From NCBI GenBank assembly GCA_016281605.1, contig JAEEJA010000027.1:151123-215122 (forward strand): a stretch of 64,000 nt of DNA, in the 5' to 3' direction. The notes under the pieces were generated by a model. It saw nothing but the letters and a program-made list of their open reading frames with translations. It did not search any database and was not told the origin of the DNA. Made by a program: the position numbers and the translations under genes. Positions 7,580-17,411 of this stretch are shown one piece after another. This stretch comes from Lachnospiraceae bacterium. Lineage in GTDB: Bacteria > Bacillota > Clostridia > Lachnospirales > Lachnospiraceae. Every line of letters begins with the position of its first letter. The first letter of the stretch is position 1.

Positions 7580-8947
7580 TTATTTTATTTTTATCTTAAA
7601 ACTTAGTTCTTTGCTCTCACCATTATCCATTGTAACAGTTACCTTAACTAAAGCAACACCCTTTTTTCCCTTTGCTTTTACAAAATAATCATAGAAGTGA
7701 TATCCATCTTCTTCATCCATACCGTAATCTACAAGTTTAATTAGCTTCTTACCCTTAGTTACAGTATAATCCACGGTATCTACGTTATTTATATAATCCT
7801 TGGAAAATACAATCTGTATATCGTTACTTCTTTTTCTTTTAAGCTTCATAACACCCTTTGGATATCTTAAGAGTATAACATCGTCAAAATTATAGCTTTT
7901 TGAATTTGAAGCCTGGGTTGCAGTGCTACCGGTAACACCACTATTATTAGGGTTTGTATTTGTATTATTATTAATTACAGGTTGCTGAGTCGGTGTCACG
8001 CTAGGCTGAGACGGATTATAGGGCTCTACAGGAGTGTTATCTTCCTTTGGTGCAGGCGGATTGGCTGGATCGTATGAATTAGCTTCTATCGGAAATTCAA
8101 TAAGATATAAAGAATTGTTGTATTCATCATCTAATGTATGTGGCTGTGATGGATCTGCTTCATCAAAATCAGACTTACCCTTCAAAAAGTAATCATGATT
8201 ATATGAATTATTCTCATCATCATCGTCCCAAGTAGAATCAACATAATACCATCTTCCACCTATCTTTACTATATTCCATGCATGTCCTCCGGCATCCTTT
8301 CCGGTCCCGGCTTTTCCTCCTATATACTTACATCCTATACCGGCAGTATTTAAAAGCTTACACATGCAAAGAGCATAGGAATTACATAATCCCTTTCCTT
8401 CTATAAGTCCACTGTAAGCTGATGAACCATTATCAGAATCATCAACATAGGTTACATTACTGCATATATAATCATGTATAGCTTTAACTTTATCATATTC
8501 ACTTGACATAGTACTTATCTGAAGCTCATTTAGGATTTCGTTAGCCTTTTGATTAACACTAATAGTTTCCTCTAAGCTTTCAAAATACTTATGATTAAAG
8601 ATCATCTCACCATTTTCATCCGTTTCAAACGAACCGAAAGATGTAGGATCGATAAGCCCCAAAAGATAATCACCATCATCTGTTGAAGAAGGATCATCAA
8701 AACGTAAAGAAACAAGATTATAATAATAAATAGAATAATCCTTGAAAAAATATTCAAAATCAGCATCAGTACCATTGTATGCTACCGTGAATTCTGTATC
8801 TCTTTCTAAAGCGGTTGTCTTTATAATCTGAGTAAGCTCATCGATTGTTGAAGCATTGTAATCAGCAGCAAATGCAGACACCTGACTAAAAAGAATGGAT
8901 GAAATCAGTAAAAATGAATAAAATACATTTTTGAATTTTTTAAACAT
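7580..8947 (-). CDS. Exported transglutaminase-like (TGc) protein
   Basis: A 455-residue protein with a signal peptide (residues 1-28, ending SAFAAD). A transglutaminase-like core has candidate Cys near 186 (GLCNSYALC), His near 222 (GGHAWNIV) and Asp near 236 (YVDSTWDDD), the usual Cys-His-Asp triad. A Pro/Asn/Thr-rich linker (about 290-350) leads to a beta-rich C-terminal domain of about 100 residues. Such proteins are thought to crosslink or cleave peptides at the cell surface. A hairpin AAGTGA/TCACTT (8957-8972) sits directly upstream of the start region. Confidence 0.85.
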   Translation of the reverse strand: MFKKFKNVFYSFLLISSILFSQVSAFAADYNASTIDELTQIIKTTALERDTEFTVAYNGTDADFEYFFKDYSIYYYNLVSLRFDDPSSTDDGDYLLGLIDPTSFGSFETDENGEMIFNHKYFESLEETISVNQKANEILNELQISTMSSEYDKVKAIHDYICSNVTYVDDSDNGSSAYSGLIEGKGLCNSYALCMCKLLNTAGIGCKYIGGKAGTGKDAGGHAWNIVKIGGRWYYVDSTWDDDDENNSYNHDYFLKGKSDFDEADPSQPHTLDDEYNNSLYLIEFPIEANSYDPANPPAPKEDNTPVEPYNPSQPSVTPTQQPVINNNTNTNPNNSGVTGSTATQASNSKSYNFDDVILLRYPKGVMKLKRKRSNDIQIVFSKDYINNVDTVDYTVTKGKKLIKLVDYGMDEEDGYHFYDYFVKAKGKKGVALVKVTVTMDNGESKELSFKIKIK

Positions 8948-9015
8948 AATACCTTTAAGTGAATAATCACTTTTTCCTTTCTAAAAAATAATTAATAAAA
9001 TCTAATCACTGTTTT

Positions 9016-9043
9016 AATATAAAGTAATGTATAATAAAAGCAA
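9016..9043 (-). promoter_or_regulatory. Possible promoter of the transglutaminase-like gene
   Basis: TTGCTT (9038-9043) and TATATT (9016-9021) on the minus strand with 16-bp spacing, about 70 bp upstream of the start. The match is moderate. Confidence 0.4.
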
Positions 9044-9058
9044 AAACAATTGCATATA

Positions 9059-11047
9059 TCATGTTTTTTTCTTTTTCTTTTTATTATCCTTATCATTCTC
9101 ATTATCTTTATTATTTTCTTTTTTGAATGATTTACGGTTATTTGAGTCTTTTTCTGATTTTTTCTTGTTTTTTGCTTTATCTTTATTCTTTTTATTATCC
9201 CTTAAGTTCTTATCTTTCTGAGTCTTGTTAGTCTTTAAGGCCTTTTCTTCTTGATTTTTAAGGCTCTTCTTAAGAGATTTGGTATATGTAAAATAATAAT
9301 ACTTTTCCAATGCTGTATACTCATCTGAATATATATAATTAACATCAGATATCATATCATTATCATCCACATCTTCATTTTGAGAGTTTCTTGAAAGCAC
9401 CCTTATAGATATAGTTCTTGAATGATAAGCAATTCTCTCGCAACTGTTAATAATATCATAAAATACAGTTTGAGCTTTTACAGAGCACTGTCCTTCCTGT
9501 AGTCTTTCCACATGATGATTTTTAAGTAATTCATTGAATCTGGAAAGAGCAGCTACCATAGCTCTTATCTTCCTTGCTGTAGCTATATCATCATTATCAA
9601 AGGATATAAATGTATTATCCAATATTTCACGTAGATTAGAAAGTAGGATTTTAAGCTCTTTCTTAGCATTGTTAGAAAGATCTATCTTTTCCTGATTCAT
9701 ATTCGATAATGCATAAGCAATATTCATGCAATAATCTCCTATTCTTTCATAATCTCCTACCGACTTAAGGATTTCAGTTACCAAAAGCTTACTTTCTACA
9801 GGAAGTCGTTTTCTGTTTATATGTATAACATAGCCTGAAAGATAGGTTTCACATTTATCGATATAAGCTTCATTATCATCTAAATCTTTAAATTGATTTT
9901 CATCATACTTTTCAAGAAGTGAACTGATAATAACCATATTATTTCTTATTCTGTCTCCTGCATTTTTCATTATAAGCTTAGACTGATTAAGTGCGATTGC
10001 AGGAGTTTTAAGAAGCATATCATCAAGTCTCTTGAAGTCTTCATCCTTAACATCTTCATCATTATCCTTAAGAATAACGGCAGAAAGACGGGAAATTGCA
10101 TTGGAGAAAGGCAAAAGCACAATACTAGTGATGAGATTAAACAGTAAATGAACGTTAGCTATGTCTCCTCTGTTTACAATTTTTTTCATTGATTCAATTT
10201 CATTTATTGCATTTACGGAATAAATGATTATACCAAACATAGTAACGAGAATTATATTGAAAAAAATATATACAAATGCTGCTCTTTTTGCCTTTTTATT
10301 AGAGCCTATACTTCCCATAAGTATAGCACTGCACTTACCTATATTCTGTCCAAGTATAAGAGGGATGGCAATTCCGTAAGAAATGGTTCCGGTAGCACTT
10401 AACGCCTGAAGTATACCAACAAAAGCACTTGAGCTTTGTATAACTGCAGTAAGAGCAACACCGGTCAATATACCAATAATAGGATTTTCAAAAGAAGTAA
10501 ATAGCTTTTGGAATTCTTTTGACTCTTTTAGCGGCGCAAAAACACCTTCCATAATAGTCATACCATAAAACAACACTCCCAATCCTACCATTATTCCGGC
10601 TATATCTTTATATTTTTGTTTTTTGGAAAAAATCATGACTGCAACTCCTGATGCAATAAGCATCGGAGCAAATGAAGAAGGTTTTAAAAGAGTTAAAACT
10701 ATATTTCCTGAACCTAGATCACCCAATCGAAGTATCTGAGCTGTAACAGTACTACCTACATTAGCACCAAATATAACAGGTATCGACTGAGATACCTTCA
10801 TAATTCCGGCATTAACAAAGCCGATAATCATAATAGTAGTTGCGGCAGAGCTTTGTATAACTCCGGTTACACCCATACCAAGAGCCCACCCCTTGATAGC
10901 ACCTACGCCTTTTTTCTTACTAGTTGTGAGAGTTTCAAGTATCTTTTCAAGTTTAGATCCGGCAAGCTTTTCCAAAGACTTTCCCATAAGGCTCATACCA
11001 AATAAGAAAAGCCCGACACCTCCAAATAATTCTATAACAGCTAGCAT
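9059..11047 (-). CDS. Na/Pi cotransporter family protein with PhoU-like domain and Lys-rich tail
   Basis: A 662-residue protein. The N-terminal half holds two inverted Na/Pi-cotransporter repeats with the diagnostic QSS motifs (IQSSAATTIMI and IQSSSAFVGIL) and about 8-9 membrane segments. Residues about 340-560 form a PhoU-like helical domain. The final about 70 residues are a Lys/Asp/Asn low-complexity tail (ending KDNKKKKKKT), longer than usual for the family and likely disordered in the cytoplasm. It should import phosphate using sodium, though some relatives move other anions. The start follows GGAGA. It is downstream of a small membrane protein gene and probably cotranscribed with it. 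Confidence 0.9.
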   Translation of the reverse strand: MLAVIELFGGVGLFLFGMSLMGKSLEKLAGSKLEKILETLTTSKKKGVGAIKGWALGMGVTGVIQSSAATTIMIIGFVNAGIMKVSQSIPVIFGANVGSTVTAQILRLGDLGSGNIVLTLLKPSSFAPMLIASGVAVMIFSKKQKYKDIAGIMVGLGVLFYGMTIMEGVFAPLKESKEFQKLFTSFENPIIGILTGVALTAVIQSSSAFVGILQALSATGTISYGIAIPLILGQNIGKCSAILMGSIGSNKKAKRAAFVYIFFNIILVTMFGIIIYSVNAINEIESMKKIVNRGDIANVHLLFNLITSIVLLPFSNAISRLSAVILKDNDEDVKDEDFKRLDDMLLKTPAIALNQSKLIMKNAGDRIRNNMVIISSLLEKYDENQFKDLDDNEAYIDKCETYLSGYVIHINRKRLPVESKLLVTEILKSVGDYERIGDYCMNIAYALSNMNQEKIDLSNNAKKELKILLSNLREILDNTFISFDNDDIATARKIRAMVAALSRFNELLKNHHVERLQEGQCSVKAQTVFYDIINSCERIAYHSRTISIRVLSRNSQNEDVDDNDMISDVNYIYSDEYTALEKYYYFTYTKSLKKSLKNQEEKALKTNKTQKDKNLRDNKKNKDKAKNKKKSEKDSNNRKSFKKENNKDNENDKDNKKKKKKT

Positions 11048-11087
11048 ATGTATTCTCCTGTGATAATCGAAAATCCTGAATTTCTTA

Positions 11088-11591
11088 TTACTTATGTTTA
11101 TAATCTGTAAGTGATACTCTTACAACAATATCTGTTCCAAGGTAATCATGTATTTCTCTTACAATATCGTTGCAAACCTTGGTTCTTGTAATATCAGACT
11201 CTTTATAATTCTTAATGACCTTTACTACAATATCTGTAATATCATCTTGATTCTTTACTATTCCTTTTTTTGCCTTATTGAATTTGGGATAATTGGAATT
11301 TAAAACCAAAGTATATCCGTCTATTTCTACATAATGAGGATCTTCACCCTCTAAAACCTTTATTTCAATGGTTTTTTTCTTATCAAAAATCACAGGATAA
11401 TTAACAAGCTTTTCTTCAACTATCTGTGTATCTATTTCATCCAGATTTATCTTTAATAGTTTTGTTACCTTTAGAATAATATCATCTGTATGCGCATATT
11501 TGGGCACATTTAATGCAATTATTGCGACAGTCCCGATTATCAGTAATATAGTAACTACAAATACTATAATATTGACTGCATTTTTCTTCAT
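11088..11591 (-). CDS. Small single-pass membrane protein, unknown function
   Basis: A 167-residue protein with one N-terminal membrane segment (about 8-30, IIVFVVTILLIIGTVAIIAL) and an extracellular or periplasm-facing alpha/beta domain of about 135 residues (YVEIDGYTLVLNSNYPKFN). I do not recognise a family. It is 40 bp upstream of the Na/Pi cotransporter gene on the same strand and follows its own probable promoter, so a shared role with that transporter is possible but unproven. The start follows GGAGG at good spacing. Confidence 0.75.
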   Translation of the reverse strand: MKKNAVNIIVFVVTILLIIGTVAIIALNVPKYAHTDDIILKVTKLLKINLDEIDTQIVEEKLVNYPVIFDKKKTIEIKVLEGEDPHYVEIDGYTLVLNSNYPKFNKAKKGIVKNQDDITDIVVKVIKNYKESDITRTKVCNDIVREIHDYLGTDIVVRVSLTDYKHK

Positions 11592-11650
11592 GAAAAACCT
11601 CCATGTCTAAACACTTATCTTTGTATTATAGGAAAACCCATACAAAGTAC

Positions 11651-11679
11651 ATGATACACTAAAACCAAATGATTGTAAA
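11651..11679 (-). promoter_or_regulatory. Probable promoter of the membrane protein and Na/Pi transporter genes
   Basis: TTTACA (11674-11679) and TATCAT (11651-11656) on the minus strand with 17-bp spacing, between the codY stop and the downstream gene. Confidence 0.55.
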
Positions 11680-11700
11680 CTATTTAGTTTATTATATAAT

Positions 11701-12483
11701 TTAGTTTACGCTGTAATAAGACTGAACAAGTTCAGTACATAAAAGATCATTGGTAATAGTAATCATAGTCCCCTTCATTCCCAGTGACTTTGTACATAAA
11801 ATTCCGGCAGACTCACACTTTTTAAGGGCATTTATAATAACAGTACGGGTTATACCAAGCTCATTTGCGAGCTTACTCGATACTATCCTACCTTCCTTTT
11901 GTCCATTAAGCATATTTAATATACTTATAAGAGCCTTTAACTCAAGCATGGAAAGCGATGATAAAGCGATAGATACATCATCTGTTTTCATGTTTTTCGT
12001 TAAGTTCTCCTCTGTCTTAGATATTCTCATAGCAAGTCCAATTAAAGTAATACTGTGCTCTAAAAGTATGATATCATCAATTGTAAACGGACTGGAATTA
12101 TTGTAAACAATCAAAGAACCCATTCTGTTTTTTGAAATCTTTACAGGTGATATCATGGCGTGATAGTTGTCAGCGCCTTCAAAATCCATGCCCATTGTTG
12201 TTAAATTTATATTTTCATGAGTAGAGAGTATTGACATAAATCTATCTTTTATAACATTATCTATCATCATCCCTCTCTCAAGATGTTTTAGTTTAGGTAT
12301 TGATGGAATTGATGGTTGTTCTTTTACTCCGAGCACCTTTCCTTTTCTGCTGAATAATACAACATTTACATTCATAATGTCAGACAAGTATCCACAAAAA
12401 GTATTAAAATCAAGCTTTTGAGAGCTATCCTCTATTATAAGCCAGTTTATCTTCCTTGTCTTATCCAATAAATCCAGACTCAT
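11701..12483 (-). CDS. codY: GTP-sensing pleiotropic transcriptional regulator CodY
   Basis: A 260-residue protein, the normal CodY length. The N-terminal GAF domain binds branched-chain amino acids (segments LFSRKGKVLGVKEQ and NRMGSLIVYNN). The C-terminal winged helix carries the highly conserved recognition region LANELGITRTVIINALKKCESAGI. CodY represses nutrient-starvation genes while GTP and branched-chain amino acids are plentiful. It begins 2 bp after the topA stop, so the two are probably cotranscribed, a neighbourhood also seen in other Firmicutes where codY lies near topA. Confidence 0.97.
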   Translation of the reverse strand: MSLDLLDKTRKINWLIIEDSSQKLDFNTFCGYLSDIMNVNVVLFSRKGKVLGVKEQPSIPSIPKLKHLERGMMIDNVIKDRFMSILSTHENINLTTMGMDFEGADNYHAMISPVKISKNRMGSLIVYNNSSPFTIDDIILLEHSITLIGLAMRISKTEENLTKNMKTDDVSIALSSLSMLELKALISILNMLNGQKEGRIVSSKLANELGITRTVIINALKKCESAGILCTKSLGMKGTMITITNDLLCTELVQSYYSVN

Positions 12484-12485
12484 CT

Positions 12486-14567
12486 TTACTCCTTATTCTT
12501 ATCTTCTTTTATATCCATAACATGTTCGCACTCTTCATTGGTACAAACAAGTTTATTTTTCTTTTCAACCATTACACTACCACACTTAGGGCAAGGAGAG
12601 GCTGATGGTTTTTGCCATGAAACAAAGTCACACTCAGGGAATGATATACATCCGTAAAATCTTCTTCCCTTTCTGGTTTTCTTTATAACTAGGTCCGACT
12701 TACACTTAGGACATAAAAGACCTGTTTTTTCAAAATATGGTTTAGTGTTTTTACACTCAGGAAAACCGGGACAAGCCAAGAATTTACCATATGGACCGTA
12801 CTTTATTACCATATTTCTTCCGCATTCTTCACATATTTCATCGGAAACCTCATCGTGTATCTCTACATGTTCAAGCTCTTCGGATGCTATATCAACAGCT
12901 TCCTTAAGATCCGGATAAAAGTTTTCTATAACAGTTTTCCATCTTATATTTCCGTTTTCAACGCCATCCAGAAGGCTTTCAAGATTAGCTGTAAAATCAA
13001 CATTTACAATACTTGGAAAGGATGTAAGCATAATATTGTTTACAACTTCTCCAAGCTCTGTCATATACAGGTTCTTTTTTTCTTTTGAGACATAATGCCT
13101 GTTTATAATAGTTGATATGGTAGGTGCGTAAGTACTAGGCCTTCCGATGCCAAGTTCCTCTAAAGTCTTTACCAAAGAGGCCTCAGTAAAATGTGCAGGA
13201 GGTTGTGTAAAATGCTGCTTTTCTTCTAATTGAAGCAAATCAATCTTCATTCCTGTTGAAAGATTCTTAGGAAGATGAGTTTTACTTGTTTCTTTATCCT
13301 CATCCGTCTGATAAACATTCATATATCCGGCAAATACTGATTTTGAGGAGCTTGTATTAAATACATAATCCTTCGATGATATCTTTACCGATGTACTTTC
13401 ATACTGCGCCGGAGCCATACAGCTTGCTAAAAATCTTCTCCATATAAGCTGATATAATCTGAATTGATCTCTATTTAGATCATCCTTTACCTGGGCAGGT
13501 GTCAACTCAACGTAAGTAGGCCTTATAGCTTCATGTGCATCCTGAATCTTTTTTGAGTTTTTAGCATTATTTACATTTGATTTACCTACATACTCTTTTC
13601 CATAGGTATTTTCGATGTAATCAGATGCAGCTAAAGCCGCCTCTTCTGATATTCTGGTTGAATCTGTTCTTAAATAAGTTATAAGACCAATATTTCCTCT
13701 TCCCTTAATCTTTACACCTTCATAAAGTCCCTGAGCAATTCTCATGGTCTTTACTGTTGAAAAATTGAGACTTTTTGAGGCTTCCTGCTGTAGAGTTGAT
13801 GTTGTAAACGGAAGTGGTGATTTTTTATTAATTGTTCTTTTCTTAATATCTGAAATCACATACTTCTGTTTTAATATCTCTTTTTTTATTTTATCTACTT
13901 CTTCTATGCTCTTTAATTCCAGCTTACCATTAGTGCTTCCATAAAATAAAGCATCAAAAGAAAGCTTGGACTTTTCAGGTGAAAAATCACCCTTTATAGA
14001 CCAATACTCATCAGGTATAAAGTCATTTATACTATTTTCCCTGTCACATATAATTCTAAGAGCAACAGACTGTACTCTTCCGGCACTTAACCCTCTTTTA
14101 ACCTTCGCCCATAGAAGAGGACTTATTTGATAGCCAACCATTCTGTCAAGCACTCTTCTGGCTTGCTGAGCGTCTACCAAATCCGTATCTATCTCTCTTC
14201 CGTTTTTTATAGCATTTTTAACTGCGTTTTTGGTTATCTCATTAAATGTGATACGTTTGGCTTTTTTATCTTCAAGCTTAAGTGCCGCCATCAAGTGCCA
14301 GCTTATAGCTTCTCCCTCACGGTCCGGGTCGGTTGCAAGATATATCTTATCAGCCTTCTTTACAGCCTTTCTAAGTCCTGCAAGAAGTTCTCCCTTTCCT
14401 CTGATAGTTATGTATTTAGGCTCAAAATCATTTTCAACATCAACACCCATAGTGCTTTTAGGCAAATCTCTAACATGACCGTTAGAAGCCATAACTTCAT
14501 AATTTTTCCCTAAAAACTTCTTAATTGTAGCTGCCTTAGCAGGCGACTCAACGATAACAAGATTCAT
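12486..14567 (-). CDS. topA: DNA topoisomerase I
   Basis: A 693-residue type IA topoisomerase that relaxes negative supercoils. The TOPRIM domain opens with VIVESPAKAATIKKFLG and includes ATDPDREGEAISWHL. The catalytic Tyr is in YLRTDSTRIS. Three C-terminal zinc ribbons follow (CEECGRNM, CPKCKSDL, CPKCGSVM, each with a second Cys pair). Length is normal for Firmicutes. The start follows GGAGG. It has its own probable promoter and continues into codY. Confidence 0.97.
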   Translation of the reverse strand: MNLVIVESPAKAATIKKFLGKNYEVMASNGHVRDLPKSTMGVDVENDFEPKYITIRGKGELLAGLRKAVKKADKIYLATDPDREGEAISWHLMAALKLEDKKAKRITFNEITKNAVKNAIKNGREIDTDLVDAQQARRVLDRMVGYQISPLLWAKVKRGLSAGRVQSVALRIICDRENSINDFIPDEYWSIKGDFSPEKSKLSFDALFYGSTNGKLELKSIEEVDKIKKEILKQKYVISDIKKRTINKKSPLPFTTSTLQQEASKSLNFSTVKTMRIAQGLYEGVKIKGRGNIGLITYLRTDSTRISEEAALAASDYIENTYGKEYVGKSNVNNAKNSKKIQDAHEAIRPTYVELTPAQVKDDLNRDQFRLYQLIWRRFLASCMAPAQYESTSVKISSKDYVFNTSSSKSVFAGYMNVYQTDEDKETSKTHLPKNLSTGMKIDLLQLEEKQHFTQPPAHFTEASLVKTLEELGIGRPSTYAPTISTIINRHYVSKEKKNLYMTELGEVVNNIMLTSFPSIVNVDFTANLESLLDGVENGNIRWKTVIENFYPDLKEAVDIASEELEHVEIHDEVSDEICEECGRNMVIKYGPYGKFLACPGFPECKNTKPYFEKTGLLCPKCKSDLVIKKTRKGRRFYGCISFPECDFVSWQKPSASPCPKCGSVMVEKKNKLVCTNEECEHVMDIKEDKNKE

Positions 14568-14675
14568 CTCTGTTTTTACCTCCGATTACCATATGCAAAG
14601 ATAAATATAGTATATTTAGGCATTTACCCCTATTGTATATCACATAACAGTAATTATTTATACAAAACATTACAA

Positions 14676-14704
14676 ATAGTACACCATTTAAAAAAATGTT
14701 GCAA
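14676..14704 (-). promoter_or_regulatory. Probable promoter of topA-codY
   Basis: TTGCAA (14699-14704) and TACTAT (14676-14681) on the minus strand with 17-bp spacing, directly after the dprA stop. It would give a leader of about 100 nt before the topA ATG. Confidence 0.5.
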
Positions 14705-14712
14705 GACTTATT

Positions 14713-15813
14713 TTATAATCTTATAGCATAATTATGATTTCCTATATCTCTTATATACCCTTTTATCTCCATTTTTATTAGTATTTTCATGATTTTCGGT
14801 AAAGGAAGCATAGTTTTTTCTAATATATACTCTAGGGGGCAAGGATTTAGGTTTAGTAATCCTATAACTTCTTTTTCGGTACTGTTAAGATCCTTATATA
14901 TCTTTGTTTTTTCTTCCTCTATGTCATTATCATAAAAAATGCCCAGGCAATCTAGTATATCCTTGACTTCCGTAACAAGACAAGCTCCTCCTTTTATAAG
15001 CTCATTACTTCCAAAATAAAGCCGGTCTCTTATATTTCCCGGTATGACCATGAGTTCACGTCCCTGATCAAGTGCCATAGATGCAGTAATAAGTGATCCA
15101 GAGTTTTTACCTGCTTCAATTACTAAAACTCCATCGGATAGTCCTGATATTATTCTGTTTCTCATCGGAAAATTCCTTGCAATGGGTGGAGTTTTGGGCG
15201 GAAATTCTGAAATTATACCACCGTTATTAATAAGTTCTATATATTCATTTATATTACTTCTTGGATAACATATATCCACGCTACAACCTAAACAGGCAAA
15301 TGTTTTCCCTCCTGTTACACTCAAAGCTCCTCTGTGTGCACAAATATCAATTCCATATGCAAGGCCGCTTATAACTTCTATTCCATACTCTGCTATCTGC
15401 TTTGAATACTTTTCTGAGAGCTCTCTTCCTTCATGATTAGCATTTCTGGCTCCAATTACAGCAATGCTCTTTTTATTATCATCCGGTAATTCTCCTTTAT
15501 AATAAAGACAAAATGGAGGATTTTGTATATGCCTTAATTTTTTAGGATATCTAATATCCTGTAAATATGTAAAGTTGATATTATCCTTATCCATTATTTC
15601 TCTTGTTAAATTGTATTTTTTCATATTTTTTGATTCTATCATCATTAAAATCTGCTTTTCATTAAGTATGTTAGTATTGATCAAGGATTTTTCTGATGCT
15701 TTAAATATATCCTCGAAGCATTTATATACATTAAGAAGCTTACTTATATGAGCATTTCCAATACTGTAATCTATATTTGCTATCCATATAGCATAATCAT
15801 AATCATTCATCAC
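14713..15813 (-). CDS. dprA: DNA-processing protein DprA
   Basis: A 366-residue DprA/Smf protein that loads RecA onto incoming single-stranded DNA during transformation. The Rossmann-like core shows IGARNANHEGRELSEKY, SGLAYGIDICAHRGAL and the MRNRIISGLSDGVLVIEA segment typical of the family. A C-terminal winged-helix-like region (about 300-366) is present. It overlaps the comM-like gene by 4 bp, so the pair is coupled. No other competence genes are in the window. Confidence 0.95.
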   Translation of the reverse strand: MMNDYDYAIWIANIDYSIGNAHISKLLNVYKCFEDIFKASEKSLINTNILNEKQILMMIESKNMKKYNLTREIMDKDNINFTYLQDIRYPKKLRHIQNPPFCLYYKGELPDDNKKSIAVIGARNANHEGRELSEKYSKQIAEYGIEVISGLAYGIDICAHRGALSVTGGKTFACLGCSVDICYPRSNINEYIELINNGGIISEFPPKTPPIARNFPMRNRIISGLSDGVLVIEAGKNSGSLITASMALDQGRELMVIPGNIRDRLYFGSNELIKGGACLVTEVKDILDCLGIFYDNDIEEEKTKIYKDLNSTEKEVIGLLNLNPCPLEYILEKTMLPLPKIMKILIKMEIKGYIRDIGNHNYAIRL

Positions 15814-17351
15814 ACTACACCCCCATTATACTTTTTATCTATTCCTCTATAACTTATAGCCTCCGTTATATGTTCTTCTTCTATTATTTCTTTTCCCATG
15901 GTATCAGCTATGGTTCTGGCCACTTTTAATACCTTATGATAGCCTCTGGCCGAAATAAACTCCGAGTCAAATATTTCCTTTATAAGATCTGAAGCATACT
16001 TATTTAATTTACAGTATTTTTTTATACTGCCCGGTGAAAGCTCACAATTAAAGGAATAATCCTCATTCTTATACCTTTCTTTCTGTATATTATGAACCTC
16101 ACAAACTCTTTCTCTCATATTGTTGGTACTGTAATAGTCTTCATTATCAGAAGTATTTATATCCGAGTACTTTAAAATATCTGTTTCGGTACTTATATCA
16201 ATCCTATCGAGTATGGGTCTGCTTACCCTTGAAAGGTATTTTTTCACGGATACTACAGAACAATTACACTTTTTATAATCAGGGTAATACCCACAGGGAC
16301 AGGGATTCATAGCAGCAACTAACATAAAGTTAGCCGGATAAACTGTATTAAATCCAACTCTTGATATGTTTACAAGACCTTCTTCCATAGGTTGTCGAAG
16401 TACTTCAATTGTCCTTCTGTTAAATTCCGGAAGTTCATCTAAGAAAAGAACTCCTTTATTTGCAAGGCTTATCTCTCCAGGTTTAGGATATAATCCGCCA
16501 CCTGCTAAAGCTGTCTGAGTTATGCTGTGATGGGGCGATCTAAAGGGCCTTTTATCTATAAGAGGCTTATCTTCCGAAAGAAGTGCTGATACACTATAAA
16601 GCTTAGAAATCTCCATAATATCATCAAATTCCGGTAAAGGCATAATCCCGGGAATCCTTTTAGCAAGCATAGTTTTACCTGATCCCGGAGGACCTATCAT
16701 AAGTACATTATGCATACCACTGACGCCTATTTCTATAGCTCTTTTGGATCTAATCTGACCTTTAACATCTATAAAATCAATATTATCATTGCTTTTAGTA
16801 TAATCAGTAAAACTTATCTTTTCTGTTTCAACATATGCTTCCGGATCTTTTAAAATATCAAAAAGATCATTGATATGGGTTACGCCTATAACTTTAATAT
16901 TTTCAACTATAAGGGCTTCTTTTACGTTTTCTTTTGGTAAAATGATATATTTGAAACCTTTATTGGCAGCAGTATAAGCCATGGGTAATATTCCCTTTAT
17001 CCTTCTTATGCTTCCGTCTAAAGATACTTCACCCTCAAATACCATATCAGGAACAAATGTATTATCCAACACCTCTAATGCTGTTAAAACAGCAACAACT
17101 TTGGTTAAATCGTAAGACGTCCCTTCCTTCCTAAGGTTTGCAGGAGCCAGATTGATTGTGATTTTTTTTGGTGGAAATCTAAAACCGGAATTTTTGACAG
17201 CTATCCACACTCTTTCTCGAGCCTCTCTTAATTCACTTGAGAGATAGCCAACCAAAGAAAACCCAGGCAGGCCGTCAGATACGTCTGCCTCGGTTTTTAC
17301 GACATGCCCATTGATACCATCAATGGCAATAGAATTTGTTTCATGATACAT
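15810..17351 (-). CDS. comM: YifB/ComM family Mg-chelatase-like ATPase
   Basis: A 513-residue AAA+ protein of the YifB family. The N-terminal domain (about 1-170, Lon-protease-like fold) has the conserved GLPGFSLVG and PANLRKEGTSYDL segments. The Walker A is GPPGSGKTMLAKRIPGI and the Walker B is GVLFLDELPEF. A Cys-rich MNPCPCGYY motif and a C-terminal Mg-chelatase-like domain follow. ComM helps branch migration during natural transformation in some bacteria. Coupling to dprA fits a DNA-uptake or recombination role; whether this organism is competent cannot be told here. Confidence 0.95.
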   Translation of the reverse strand: MYHETNSIAIDGINGHVVKTEADVSDGLPGFSLVGYLSSELREARERVWIAVKNSGFRFPPKKITINLAPANLRKEGTSYDLTKVVAVLTALEVLDNTFVPDMVFEGEVSLDGSIRRIKGILPMAYTAANKGFKYIILPKENVKEALIVENIKVIGVTHINDLFDILKDPEAYVETEKISFTDYTKSNDNIDFIDVKGQIRSKRAIEIGVSGMHNVLMIGPPGSGKTMLAKRIPGIMPLPEFDDIMEISKLYSVSALLSEDKPLIDKRPFRSPHHSITQTALAGGGLYPKPGEISLANKGVLFLDELPEFNRRTIEVLRQPMEEGLVNISRVGFNTVYPANFMLVAAMNPCPCGYYPDYKKCNCSVVSVKKYLSRVSRPILDRIDISTETDILKYSDINTSDNEDYYSTNNMRERVCEVHNIQKERYKNEDYSFNCELSPGSIKKYCKLNKYASDLIKEIFDSEFISARGYHKVLKVARTIADTMGKEIIEEEHITEAISYRGIDKKYNGGVV

Positions 17352-17411
17352 ACGCTTCCTTTCCTGATGTAAAAGAAGCTTATTCCCGGATTAAATACAA
17401 AAATATTATTT

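Noticed and set aside
9027-9221. Plus-strand ORF rich in Phe, Leu and Ser
   Set aside because: Complement of the Lys-rich tail of the Na/Pi transporter; no ribosome site.
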